A model generated the notes under the pieces. That model was not told where the DNA came from. It worked only from the letters and a program-made list of their open reading frames with translations, and ran no database searches. Positions 15,371 through 23,836 of a stretch of 64,000 bases of DNA are shown here, one piece after another (within the stretch, counting starts at the first letter, position 1; every line of letters begins with the position of its first letter). This DNA comes from Sphingopyxis sp. BE259 (GTDB lineage: Bacteria > Pseudomonadota > Alphaproteobacteria > Sphingomonadales > Sphingomonadaceae). Made by a program: the position numbers and the translations under genes. The stretch is from contig NZ_JAVDWM010000001.1 of NCBI RefSeq assembly GCF_031457495.1, positions 856,001-920,000 on the forward strand, in the 5' to 3' direction.

Positions 15371-16576
15371 ATGACCCGAATGTTAGAAGGAATTCGGATT
15401 CTTGACCTCAGTCGGGTCCTTGCTGGACCTTGGGCAACGCAGCTCATGGCCGATTTGGGCGCCACAGTTATCAAGGTCGAACGCCCGCTCGAAGGGGACG
15501 ACACGCGTCGTTGGGGGCCGCCTTGGCTTTATGCCGGCGGAGAGGCAACGTCTGCCTATTATCTGTGCGCAAATCGGGGAAAGGAAGCGATTGCCGTCGA
15601 TTTCACCGACGCCGAGGGACAGCAGATTATTCGAGATTTGGCGGCCGGTTGCGACGTTGTCGTTGAGAATTTCAAAGTCGGGACGCTCAAGCGCTACGGG
15701 CTCGACGCTGCGAGGCTGCGAGAGGCCAACCCGGCCCTGGTCTATTGTTCCGTGACGGGCTTTGGCCAAGACGGCCCCTATAGCGGCCGGCCCGGTTATG
15801 ATTTTATCGCGCAGGGCATGGGCGGATTAATGAGCGTCACGGGTTCGCAGGAAAGTGGCCCGATGAAGACGGGCGTTGCCCTGTCTGACATCATGACGGG
15901 TCTCTACTCGGCGATCGCGATCCTGGCAGCTCTTGTCCGGCGGGGAAATACCGGCGAGGGCGCTCATCTCGACGTGTCGTTGCTCGATGTCACCGTTGCC
16001 ACCCTTGCAAATCAAGCCTTTAACTTTTTCGCCACGGGGGAGAATCCGCCCCGTTATGGCAACGCTCACCCCAACATCGTGCCATACCAGTCTTTCCCGA
16101 CAGCCGACCGCGGGATCAATCTCGCAATCGGGAACGACTCTCAGTTTCGTCGGCTGTGCGACGCAATTGGGCGGAGTGACCTTGCTGACGACCCACGCTT
16201 TGGCACCAATGGTTCGCGGGCCGGAAACAAACAGGCGCTGGAAGATGAGTTGGCGCCGATCTTTGTAGGCGCGGGCGCAGCTTCATGGATAGAACGGCTC
16301 GACGCCGCCGATGTCCCGGCTGGTCCGATCAATGAAATTTCGGACGTCTTTAAGGACGCTCATGTTCTGCACCGTGGAATGAAGATTTCGCTCAACCACA
16401 AGGAATTGGGTGATCTTCCAGGCATAGCCAGCCCCATCAAAGTCGATGGCGAGCGCGCGGTTGCCTCCACACCACCACCGCTCTTGGGCGAGAATACTGA
16501 TTCCGTTCTGCGGAGAGAGCTCGGACTGGGCGACTTAGAAGTAGTGGGGCTAAAGACAAGAGGAGTAATAGGGTGA
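15371..16576 (+). CDS. Family III CoA-transferase (CaiB/BaiF type)
   Basis: A 401-residue family III CoA-transferase. The N-terminal GIRILDLSRVLAGPWATQLMADLGA (read in part), the KVERPLEGDDTR turn, VENFKVGTLKRYGLD, and the catalytic Asp in GYDFIAQGMGGL (about residue 140) are typical. Such enzymes move CoA between carboxylic acids by a covalent anhydride intermediate. GGAGGG at about 15360 supports the ATG at 15371. It is followed by a convergent GntR gene. The acid it activates is unknown. Confidence 0.9.
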   Translation: MTRMLEGIRILDLSRVLAGPWATQLMADLGATVIKVERPLEGDDTRRWGPPWLYAGGEATSAYYLCANRGKEAIAVDFTDAEGQQIIRDLAAGCDVVVENFKVGTLKRYGLDAARLREANPALVYCSVTGFGQDGPYSGRPGYDFIAQGMGGLMSVTGSQESGPMKTGVALSDIMTGLYSAIAILAALVRRGNTGEGAHLDVSLLDVTVATLANQAFNFFATGENPPRYGNAHPNIVPYQSFPTADRGINLAIGNDSQFRRLCDAIGRSDLADDPRFGTNGSRAGNKQALEDELAPIFVGAGAASWIERLDAADVPAGPINEISDVFKDAHVLHRGMKISLNHKELGDLPGIASPIKVDGERAVASTPPPLLGENTDSVLRRELGLGDLEVVGLKTRGVIG

Positions 16577-16650
16577 TCCTCATCGACCGCACCGAGCGAC
16601 GATGGAGCCTCCGATCATGCCCTTCCTCACCATGCTCTCATGAATATTAG

Positions 16651-17304
16651 TTAGGCGGCGGCGCGATGTTTTCGCAGGCCCGCCAACGCCGACGAGGCGA
16701 CCGCGCCGATGTGTGATTCTGCCAGCCCGCGCGCGCGGGCAGGAGATTTGGAAGCGATCGCCTCAATGATTTCATCATGTTCACGTGCGGTATCGGCCAT
16801 GAAATGATTGAAACCACCGGCTTGGTTGATGAAGAAATCAGACATGTCAAAATTGCTGTTCTGCCGCGCGTCGAGAAAGGGCGACTGAGCCATATCGTGG
16901 ATGAGCTGATGGAAGGCACGGTTGAGTTCGCAATAAATTACCGCGCTGCGCGGCTCGTCAAAGTCGATCGTGAGAATACGTGCTTGCAGCGCGCGCAAAT
17001 CGCGCGTTTGCGAATCGGTCCGACGCGCTGCCGCCAGTTCCGTCAGCAGTCCCTCGAGCCTTTCAAACATGATATAGAAATCTGCGATCTGGTCATAGCT
17101 TGGATTTATCACCTCGCAACCGACCTGCGGAATTATGCGAACAAATCCTTCCGAACTCAAACGGTTGAGCGCGGCCATGATCGGCTGGCGGCTCGCTCCG
17201 GTATCGCTCACAAGATCCTTGACCGACAGCCGCTGGCCAAAATTATATTGCGCGCCAACCATTCGGCTAACGAGAAGATCGTAAATTTCATCCTTCTTGT
17301 TCAC
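16651..17304 (-). CDS. GntR-family (FCD domain) transcriptional regulator
   Basis: A 217-residue regulator. The N-terminal winged helix (YDLLVSRMVGAQYNFGQRLSVKDLVSDTGASRQPIMAALNRL, read in parts) is followed by an all-helical FCD/FadR-type effector domain with the metal-site residues spread over ELNRAFHQLIHD and REHDEIIEAI. The GTG at 17304 is chosen: GGAGA lies just upstream, and codons further 5' encode an unrelated Cys/Ser-rich stretch. It is convergent with the CoA-transferase gene and lies beside the integrase. It probably regulates one of the catabolic units. Confidence 0.85.
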   Translation of the reverse strand: MNKKDEIYDLLVSRMVGAQYNFGQRLSVKDLVSDTGASRQPIMAALNRLSSEGFVRIIPQVGCEVINPSYDQIADFYIMFERLEGLLTELAAARRTDSQTRDLRALQARILTIDFDEPRSAVIYCELNRAFHQLIHDMAQSPFLDARQNSNFDMSDFFINQAGGFNHFMADTAREHDEIIEAIASKSPARARGLAESHIGAVASSALAGLRKHRAAA

Positions 17305-17495
17305 TCGAATTGTCTCCAACTTTGGCGCTGCTACGCACGCCGCGAATATCCCCCTTGATTCAGCAAGAACGCAAGAGTCAGTCGTTGGCGAACGGATCCG
17401 GCTGCAAGAGCTGTTCGCAACGGAAATCGACAGATTCACTCTGCATATTTTGTTCGGCGCAATCGATCGTGGACAGCAAGTCTTTTTATAAGCGC

Positions 17496-18722
17496 TTACC
17501 ATGCGCGATCACGCGCCATATTCGCCAAACGAATGATCGCCGCCAGATGATCGTTCCAACTCTTCATTGCTTCGCGCTTCTCGTCCTTCCAGTCGTGGCG
17601 CTGGTAGATACCGGCGACGCCCGCGCGGGAACCTCCGACGTGATTGAGCACAGCTTCGGTCACTTCAAATCGAACGCCTAGCCGTTGAAACCCGGTTGCA
17701 AGAGTTCGTCTCAAGTCATGCAGTCGCCAGTCCGGTAACGGTTCGCGGCCGTCTTGCGACATAAGCAGGTCGAGCTTGATCTTGCCTTTGCTATATCCGG
17801 TGAACCTTCCGCCCCTGGAGGTCGTGAACATCCTGCCGCTACGCGGCCAGATAGCCGACCCGGCAACCTCGTCGAGGATCGCAACTGCAAGTTCGTTGAG
17901 CGGAATTCGGTTGGGCTCGCCATTCTTTGCCCGTTCGCCGGGCAGGGTCCATAGGAGATCTTTACGGTTGAGTTCCTCCCAACGCAGCGACGAAACCTCC
18001 TCTCGTCGCTGACCGGTGACGATCAGAAGGCGGATGATGGGTCCGAAACAGGAATGCGTGTTTGGCGCCGCCATCCAGATGCGGCCAAGCTCCTCGTCTG
18101 AAAGCCAGCGATCGCGAGGTTTGACCGGGGGCGGGGTTTCCATGCCTTCCATCGGACTCCGATCGATATCTCCCCGGCTGACGGCCCAGCGCAAAAGGCG
18201 GCGCAAAACAGCGAAGACGTTACGGATATTTGCGATCTGCGCGCGCGGCATGCGGTCGAAGACGGCAACGATGTCGATTCGCGTAAGATTGGGAAGGGGC
18301 TTTGATCCCAAGACCGGCTTTACATGCAGCTCGAGGCTGCGCTTGACGAGGCGCCTCCAGCCTTCTCCAACGCAGGCCTCAGCGAAGCGATCAGAGTAAT
18401 TATCGAAGGCTAGATCGACCGACTCTCGCCGTCGTTGCCGCTCTGCTTCGCCTGGATCGATTCCCTGGGCGATCAGAATAGCCAGTCGCTCCGCTTCGGC
18501 TCTGGCGGTGGCTGGCGTCCATGGCGAGCCATGGCTGCCTATCGTGTAGCGACGCGTCTTAGATTCGCGACCGCCCATTCGGAATTGCAACACGTAAGAC
18601 ACGGCGCCAGCTTTGGTTCGCTTTGCGCCAAAACCCTTTATGCTATCATCCCAAAGAATGTCATGTTGCCCGCTCGAAATGAGAGCATCGACCGACCGTT
18701 TTGTGATCTTTCCGCTTGCCAT
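17496..18722 (-). CDS. P4-type tyrosine integrase
   Basis: A 408-residue site-specific recombinase. An N-terminal arm-binding (DUF4102-like) domain, ITKRSVDALISSG to IAQGIDPGEAER, is followed by a core-binding domain and a catalytic domain. The catalytic domain shows Arg in VTGQRREEVSSLRW, the HDLRRT box and the nucleophile Tyr in GIYQRHDW. The start is the ATG at 18722 where the family homology begins. It is full length with all catalytic residues, so it could be active. It lies at the junction between the catabolic region and housekeeping genes, pointing toward trmB, as expected for a genomic-island integrase beside its attachment site. Confidence 0.92.
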   Translation of the reverse strand: MASGKITKRSVDALISSGQHDILWDDSIKGFGAKRTKAGAVSYVLQFRMGGRESKTRRYTIGSHGSPWTPATARAEAERLAILIAQGIDPGEAERQRRRESVDLAFDNYSDRFAEACVGEGWRRLVKRSLELHVKPVLGSKPLPNLTRIDIVAVFDRMPRAQIANIRNVFAVLRRLLRWAVSRGDIDRSPMEGMETPPPVKPRDRWLSDEELGRIWMAAPNTHSCFGPIIRLLIVTGQRREEVSSLRWEELNRKDLLWTLPGERAKNGEPNRIPLNELAVAILDEVAGSAIWPRSGRMFTTSRGGRFTGYSKGKIKLDLLMSQDGREPLPDWRLHDLRRTLATGFQRLGVRFEVTEAVLNHVGGSRAGVAGIYQRHDWKDEKREAMKSWNDHLAAIIRLANMARDRAW

Positions 18723-18807
18723 AAATTGGTCTCCCAATACGGCGTTTCCAGCAATCACCCGGCAATCACCGTGGCGGAAATTGCCGCGTAATTGGGGAAA
18801 AGATAGC

Positions 18808-18858
18808 ATAGGGAGTGGCTATAAAAAACTAGCCTTTTCAACCCTATAGCACTCCTAT
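18808..18858. repeat. Inverted repeat at integrase/trmB junction, possible attachment site
   Basis: ATAGGGAGTGGCTATA (18808-18823) faces TATAGCACTCCTAT (18845-18858), forming an imperfect dyad that reaches into the trmB stop codon. A smaller GGCTA/TAGCC hairpin lies inside. It could be the trmB terminator, the integrase attachment core, or both. No second copy is visible in this window, as expected if the other island end lies upstream of base 1. Confidence 0.35.
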
Positions 18859-19568
18859 ATACGCCTCCAGCGAAAATACCAGACCTCGTGGCCCAGTCGG
18901 CGGGCTTTCGCCTCATAGCGCGTTTCGGGCCAGCCACCGGGGCGGTTCTGGAAATCCTGGGCGTCCTCTGCCAGCCATTCGAACTGGTGGCGGTGGCGCC
19001 GCATGACCATCAGCGCATGATGCAAATAGATCGGGTGGTCGGTGCCGAAACGAAACTCGCCGCCGGGTTTGAGCTTCGCGGCGATCAGGTCGAGCGGGCC
19101 GTCATTCATCATTCGCCGCTTGGCATGGCGCGCCTTTGGCCAGGGGTCGGGGTGGAGCAGATAGGCAAAGCTCAGCGCGCCGTCGGGGATGCGTTGCAGC
19201 ACTTCCAGCGCGTCGCCATGATGGATGCGGACATTGCCCAGCGGCAGTTTCGCGCCATGATCCCCGGCGATATGGACCAGCGCCTGCGCGACCCCGTTGA
19301 TAAACGGCTCGGCCCCGATGAAACCATGATCGGGCAGCATGTCGGCGCGCGCCGCCATATGCTCACCGCCACCGAAGCCGATCTCGAAATGAAGCGGGCG
19401 GTCATAGCCGAACAGGCGCTCGGCGGTGACGTCGCCGTCGGTCGGCACCGCGATTTGCGGCAGCAGCGTGTCGACGAGATCCTGCTGCCCGGCCCGCAGC
19501 GGCTTACCCTTGGAGCGGCCGTAGAGGCGGTTGATCGTCGTCGGATCGCCGGGTTTGTGCGCAGTCAT
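18855..19568 (-). CDS. trmB: tRNA (guanine-N7-)-methyltransferase
   Basis: A 237-residue SAM-dependent methyltransferase that forms m7G46 in tRNA. It has the family motifs RLYGRSKGKPLR near the N-terminus, FEIGFGGGEHM (SAM loop), IGAEPFINGVA, LLHPDPWPKARHAKRRM (quoted in parts) and a late FGTDHPIYLHHAL. The ATG at 19568 is used; codons further 5' encode a Pro-rich stretch. It follows metK on the same strand with a 52-base gap. It marks the first housekeeping gene outside the putative island. Confidence 0.93.
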   Translation of the reverse strand: MTAHKPGDPTTINRLYGRSKGKPLRAGQQDLVDTLLPQIAVPTDGDVTAERLFGYDRPLHFEIGFGGGEHMAARADMLPDHGFIGAEPFINGVAQALVHIAGDHGAKLPLGNVRIHHGDALEVLQRIPDGALSFAYLLHPDPWPKARHAKRRMMNDGPLDLIAAKLKPGGEFRFGTDHPIYLHHALMVMRRHRHQFEWLAEDAQDFQNRPGGWPETRYEAKARRLGHEVWYFRWRRI

Positions 19569-19620
19569 GCCGCGCCCCCTAGCCGCGCAAGGCGGGGGCG
19601 GCAAGCGCCCCCGGCACCGG

Positions 19621-20844
19621 TCAGGCGGCGAGCGCCGCCTTCAGCTTGTCGGTGAGGTCGGTGCGCTCCCATGGGAAGGCGTCGCCGGTCGCAGTACGGC
19701 CGAAATGCCCATAGGCCGCGGTCTGCTTGTAGATCGGCTTGTTGAGGCCAAGGTGGGTGCGGATACCCTTGGGCGTCAGGCGCACGAGCTGCGGGATCGC
19801 GGCTTCGATACGGCTTTCCTCGACCGTGCCGGTGCCGTGCAGATCGACATAGATCGACAGCGGCTCGGCGACGCCGATCGCGTAGGAAAGCTGGATCGTG
19901 CAGCGGCGCGCGAGGCCCGCGGCAACGATATTCTTAGCCAGGTAGCGGGTGACATAGGCGGCGGAACGATCGACCTTGGTCGGATCCTTGCCGCTGAACG
20001 CGCCGCCGCCGTGCGGGCTGGCGCCGCCATAGGTGTCGACGATGATCTTGCGGCCGGTCAGTCCGGCGTCGCCGTCGGGACCGCCAATCTCGAAACAGCC
20101 GGTCGGGTTGATGTGATAGACGGTGTTGGCGGTCAGCAGCTCGGCGGGCAGCACATCGGCGATCACGCCAAGGACATATTTGCGCAGTTCGGTGTATTTC
20201 GCTTCGTCGCCGTCGCCGTTGTGGAAGAAATAGCCCGGGGCATGCTGGGTCGATACGACGATCGCGGTCGCTTCGACCGGGCGTTCGTTGGCGTAGCGCA
20301 GCGTGACCTGGCTCTTGGCATCGGGTTCGAGGAACGGCGCGGTCCCGGCCTTGCGGTCGGCGGCCATGCGCTCGAGGATCTTGTGGCTGTAATCGAGCGT
20401 CGCGGGCATCAGATCGGGGGTCTCGTCCGACGCGTAACCAAACATGATGCCCTGATCGCCGGCGCCTTCGTCCTTGTTCTCGCCAGCATCGACGCCCTGC
20501 GCGATATGCGCCGACTGCGGGTGCAGATTGTTTTCGAAGCGGAAGGTCTGCCAGTGGAAACCCGACTGTTCATAGCCGATTTCGCGGACCGTCGCGCGCA
20601 CCGCGGCTTCGACTTCTTCGGGCACGCCGGGCGCCCAATTGCCGTCCTCGTCCATGATCCCCTTGCCGCGAATCTCGCCTGCCAGCACGACAAGCTGCGT
20701 CGTGGTCAGCGTTTCGCAGGCGACGCGCGCTTCGGGATCCTTCGACAGAAACAGGTCGACGATCGAATCGCTGATCTGGTCGGCCACCTTGTCGGGATGT
20801 CCCTCGGACACGCTTTCGGAGGTGAAAAGGAAGCTGTTGCGCAT
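19621..20844 (-). CDS. metK: S-adenosylmethionine synthetase
   Basis: A 407-residue methionine adenosyltransferase. It opens with [20 protein letters not shown] containing the ATP-binding His and Asp, has [12 protein letters not shown] and the phosphate loop [19 protein letters not shown] (read in parts), and ends in the usual acidic/aromatic C-terminus. It makes SAM from methionine and ATP in the cytoplasm. It lies between lnt and trmB on the same strand. A short hairpin-forming dyad lies 24 bases upstream of the ATG. No canonical SAM riboswitch fits in the 51-base gap. Confidence 0.97.
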   Translation of the reverse strand: MRNSFLFTSESVSEGHPDKVADQISDSIVDLFLSKDPEARVACETLTTTQLVVLAGEIRGKGIMDEDGNWAPGVPEEVEAAVRATVREIGYEQSGFHWQTFRFENNLHPQSAHIAQGVDAGENKDEGAGDQGIMFGYASDETPDLMPATLDYSHKILERMAADRKAGTAPFLEPDAKSQVTLRYANERPVEATAIVVSTQHAPGYFFHNGDGDEAKYTELRKYVLGVIADVLPAELLTANTVYHINPTGCFEIGGPDGDAGLTGRKIIVDTYGGASPHGGGAFSGKDPTKVDRSAAYVTRYLAKNIVAAGLARRCTIQLSYAIGVAEPLSIYVDLHGTGTVEESRIEAAIPQLVRLTPKGIRTHLGLNKPIYKQTAAYGHFGRTATGDAFPWERTDLTDKLKAALAA

Positions 20845-20867
20845 GGGGGAGCCTTCTTGAAACGGAT

Positions 20868-20883
20868 ATAAAGGATGCTTTAT
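20868..20883. promoter_or_regulatory. ATAAAG-N4-CTTTAT dyad upstream of metK
   Basis: A perfect six-base inverted repeat with a four-base centre lies in the short gap between lnt and metK. Methionine-cycle genes in proteobacteria are in some cases controlled by ArsR-type repressors at similar A/T-rich dyads, so this may be an operator. It could also fold as a small RNA hairpin in the leader. Confidence 0.35.
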
Positions 20884-20895
20884 GTGCCGGTGCTG

Positions 20896-22650
20896 TTAGC
20901 GTCCGCGGCGGCGAAAGGCAATGGCCGCCGCGAGCAGCAGCAGCGCAAATCCGACCGGCAGTATATTGCCATGGCGTGCGAACAACGTCGGCGCGTGCGC
21001 GGGTGGGATGACGGTATCGATCCGTCCCGCGGCGTGCATCGGCAGCGATTCGCGGATGCGGCCGTCGGCGTCGATCACGGCGCTGATCCCGGTCGGGGTG
21101 GCGCGGACGACCGGCAACCCTTCTTCGATCGCGCGCAGCCGCGCCTGTGCCAGATGCTGCGGGGGACCCCAGCCGCCGAACCATGCGTCGTTCGACGGGT
21201 TGAAGAGAAAATCGGGCCGGTGGGTGCGGTCGACAACCTGCCCAGAAAAGATGATCTCGTAACAGATTTGCAACCCCGCGCGGCCGAAAGCGCCGAGGTC
21301 GATCGTCCGCGGCCCGGGCCCGGGCCAGAAATCGATATCCCCGGGGGCGAGCCGCGACAGGCCGATCGCCGACAGCACCGGGCGCAGCGGCAGATATTCG
21401 CCGTAAGGCACCAGATGGGCCTTGTCGTACCGCGGACCCAAGGTGCCGTCGGCGTGGACCGTCATCACCGCATTGCGCGCGCCGACAACATCGCCGGTCT
21501 TGTCGAGCTCCAGTTTGAGCGCGCCGAGCAGCATCAGGTCTTGCGGGTTCATCAGGGCAGTGAGCCGCGCCCGCGCGGCGGCTGGCGAGCGGTCGTAATA
21601 TGGGATCGGATACCCCACCTCGAGATAATCTGGCACCGCGGCCTCGGGCCACAAGATCAGCCGCGGAGTGTCGTCCTTTGGCGCGGTCAGTCGCGCGAGC
21701 TTGGCGAAATTGGCGTCGGCCTTGGCACCGACCCATTTGTCGGCCTGGCCGACATTGGGCTGGACGACGGTTATGGGGATGGCTTTGGGTGACGGTGTGT
21801 CAGCCGAGTTGAGAGCGGTTTCCGCCACATTGCCGACTGCGCTGGCTTGAGCAAACACCAGCGCCATGCCTAGCATTCCGACCAGCAGACCGCCGAGGAT
21901 GATCGTCGGAAACGTGCCATCCTTGAGCGACGGACCGAGCGCGCGTCGCCAGGCTGGCAGCCATTGTATGGCTTGTACGAGGATAAATCCGGCCGCCAGC
22001 ATAACGATGGCCGACATCCCATAAGTGCCAACCAGCCGCGTTGGCGAGAGCATCGGCGTCATCGGCGCGATGATCGCACTCAGTGGGTTCCATGCAAAGC
22101 CGGTGAACACCCAGCTACGCAGCCATTCGGTCAGTGTCCACAGCGCGGCGAAGGCGAGGATGAAGGATAACGTCGCCCCCGCGAAGGGTGGCGGGAGGCG
22201 CGTGACTCCCGACACGGCCGCAGTCAATCTTTCATCACGCTGCGGCTCCAACGCTCCAGCGGCCCCCGCCTTTGCGGGGGCGACGAATTTGGTAACCGCC
22301 CACGCCCCCCACGCCGCCAAGGCCGGATACACGGCGAGATATAGCGCCAGCAGCACCACCGCGATCCACCCCAGCCAAGCGGGCATCGCCGCCTGATAGG
22401 TGAACGCAGTTGCGATCCAGTTCAGCCCGACGACGAAATGGCCGACCCCAAATGCCCAGCCGATCCCGAACGTCCGCCATCCCCGCGGGCTACGCGCGAC
22501 GAGCGTCATCCAGCCCGCGAGCGCGAGCAGGGTTAGCGGCCAGAGATGGAGCGGCGCAAAGCCCGTCGCCGAAACGGCGCCCAGCGTCAGGGCGATCAGC
22601 TTGGGCCAGCGGTGGGCGAAAGCGGCGATGCGGGGGGATAGCGCGGTCAC
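20896..22650 (-). CDS. lnt: Apolipoprotein N-acyltransferase carrying an in-frame repeat insertion
   Basis: A 584-residue inner-membrane enzyme that adds the third acyl chain to lipoproteins. Six to eight membrane helices are followed by a nitrilase-like periplasmic domain with the catalytic Glu (ILWPEAAVP), Lys (DKAHLVPYGEY) and Cys (QICYEIIFSG). It is longer than usual (about 510-540 residues) because residues 122-160 (VAPAKAGA ... PPPFAGA) are encoded by a 115-base palindromic repeat that keeps the frame. The insert falls in a loop between membrane helices. The start is a GTG at 22650. Confidence 0.93.
   Translation of the reverse strand: MTALSPRIAAFAHRWPKLIALTLGAVSATGFAPLHLWPLTLLALAGWMTLVARSPRGWRTFGIGWAFGVGHFVVGLNWIATAFTYQAAMPAWLGWIAVVLLALYLAVYPALAAWGAWAVTKFVAPAKAGAAGALEPQRDERLTAAVSGVTRLPPPFAGATLSFILAFAALWTLTEWLRSWVFTGFAWNPLSAIIAPMTPMLSPTRLVGTYGMSAIVMLAAGFILVQAIQWLPAWRRALGPSLKDGTFPTIILGGLLVGMLGMALVFAQASAVGNVAETALNSADTPSPKAIPITVVQPNVGQADKWVGAKADANFAKLARLTAPKDDTPRLILWPEAAVPDYLEVGYPIPYYDRSPAAARARLTALMNPQDLMLLGALKLELDKTGDVVGARNAVMTVHADGTLGPRYDKAHLVPYGEYLPLRPVLSAIGLSRLAPGDIDFWPGPGPRTIDLGAFGRAGLQICYEIIFSGQVVDRTHRPDFLFNPSNDAWFGGWGPPQHLAQARLRAIEEGLPVVRATPTGISAVIDADGRIRESLPMHAAGRIDTVIPPAHAPTLFARHGNILPVGFALLLLAAAIAFRRRGR
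22171..22285. repeat. Palindromic repeat (REP/MITE-like) inserted inside lnt
   Basis: The element has perfect 12-base inverted ends, CGTCGCCCCCGC (22171-22182) and GCGGGGGCGACG (22274-22285), with partly self-complementary interior. It is 115 bases long; with a two-base AA duplicated at the flanks it would add 39 codons without a frameshift. The encoded peptides VAPAKAGA and PPFAGA are typical products of such GC-rich sphingomonad repeats when they are read through. Confidence 0.7.
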
Positions 22651-22683
22651 GCGCGCTGCTTTAGCCGCGCGCCGCGATGCTCA

Positions 22684-23145
22684 CTAGAGCATATATTTCA
22701 TCTTGATCGCCTGATGCGTGTCGCCGGTGACGGCGAAGCTCGCCGATTTGAACTTGGGCGCCCCCATGCCGATCGCGGGATTGCGCGAAAAGCCGAAGCC
22801 TTCCTTCGGCATGAACAGCGCCATATCCATCTTGTTGTTGCTGTTTTCGTCATGAACGACCGCGACCGCATAGGTGCCATCGGCGGGCGCGGCGACGGTG
22901 AAGCGTCCGGCGTTGGCGGCCTTTACCGCCATCCGCACCGATGCCTTATCCTTGCTGCAATCGGGAAACGCCTTGGGGTTGGCGGTCAGGCAGACCAGCA
23001 CCTGCCCCTTGGTGCTGCGCAGGCCGGTGACGCTGACCTCAACGCTGGGGGTTGGCGGCGGCGCGGCGGCGGTGAGCAGCGGCAAAATCACCAAGCCCAA
23101 TATCGGTGCCGCAAATCTTGTCCCAGAAACGGAAATAAAGCCCAT
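22684..23145 (-). CDS. DUF2141 domain exported protein
   Basis: A 153-residue protein. A signal peptide (FAAPILGLVILPLLTAAA) is followed by a DUF2141 beta-sandwich: VEVSVTGLRSTKGQVLVCLT, then YAVAVVHDENSNNKMD and a glycine-rich GFGFSRNP segment (read in parts). Its function is unknown; such proteins are often found near carotenoid genes. The ATG at 23145 is preceded by GGGGGA and is preferred to the ATG at 23178. This start means the gene overlaps the 3' end of the upstream hydroxylase gene by 107 bases in another frame. Confidence 0.78.
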   Translation of the reverse strand: MGFISVSGTRFAAPILGLVILPLLTAAAPPPTPSVEVSVTGLRSTKGQVLVCLTANPKAFPDCSKDKASVRMAVKAANAGRFTVAAPADGTYAVAVVHDENSNNKMDMALFMPKEGFGFSRNPAIGMGAPKFKSASFAVTGDTHQAIKMKYML

Positions 23146-23791
23146 AATTCCCCCGATACGCGGCGTGATGCTGTTCATGGTGGGTCGCCGTTATCAGCCA
23201 GCGCCCGACTGGTCCATGAACAAGCGGGCGCGGAAACATCTCCCAGCCCATATGATTGCCCACCCCCATCACGGTCATGATCGTCAGCACCAGCCCCAGC
23301 ACCGCGACATGGATCGGGATCAGGAACACCAGTGCGGGAATGACGACGGCGCCGGTGATCGCCTCGACGGGATGAAAGCTCATCGCCGCCCAAGCGGTTG
23401 GCGGGCGGCTGTCGTGATGGACGGCGTGGGCGATGCGGAACAGCGCGGGCCGGTGCATCCAGCGGTGGGTCCAGTAAAACCAGGTGTCGTGGAGAAGCAG
23501 ATAGGCGAGCAGGCTGACCGGCAGATACCACAGCGGCAAGGCGTCGACGTCGGTGTAGATGCGCGTCCAGCCATGGGTCTGCCACCCCCACGCCACGATC
23601 CCGGCAGGAATCCCGTATATCGCGGCGCTGGCGAGGCTCCAGCCGATCTCGCGCCGCATTTGCGGCTCCAGTCCCCGATAGAGGCCCGGGTGCTTGAGCC
23701 GCGTCGCCAGCGCAAAGCCGCCGCTGCTGAGCAGGTAACGGACGCCGACGATCGCGGTCATTGCCAGTGCTGAGAAAATGATCGCCGCCAT
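23039..23791 (-). CDS. Sterol desaturase / fatty acid hydroxylase family membrane protein
   Basis: A 250-residue integral membrane di-iron enzyme with the conserved His boxes HDTWFYWTHRWMH, HAVHHDSRPP and ATHHEQHHA, and about four hydrophobic segments. The family hydroxylates or desaturates lipids, sterols or carotenoids. It is divergent from crtY with a 45-base gap, so a role in carotenoid ring hydroxylation is plausible. It is longer than typical CrtZ (about 160-180 residues), so I do not assign that name. Its last 35 codons overlap the DUF2141 gene. Confidence 0.82.
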   Translation of the reverse strand: MAAIIFSALAMTAIVGVRYLLSSGGFALATRLKHPGLYRGLEPQMRREIGWSLASAAIYGIPAGIVAWGWQTHGWTRIYTDVDALPLWYLPVSLLAYLLLHDTWFYWTHRWMHRPALFRIAHAVHHDSRPPTAWAAMSFHPVEAITGAVVIPALVFLIPIHVAVLGLVLTIMTVMGVGNHMGWEMFPRPLVHGPVGRWLITATHHEQHHAAYRGNYGLYFRFWDKICGTDIGLGDFAAAHRRRAAANPQR

Positions 23792-23836
23792 GCGACCCCT
23801 CTAGCGGGCCGCGCGCGCGGGGGCTAGGGCGAGGCG

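Noticed and set aside
19531..20871. A 446-codon open frame antisense to metK
   Set aside because: The metK protein on the other strand is unambiguous; the antisense product is Arg/Gly-rich shadow sequence.
20845..20895. A SAM riboswitch in front of metK
   Set aside because: The gap is only 51 bases and I could not fit any SAM riboswitch consensus; only a small dyad is visible.
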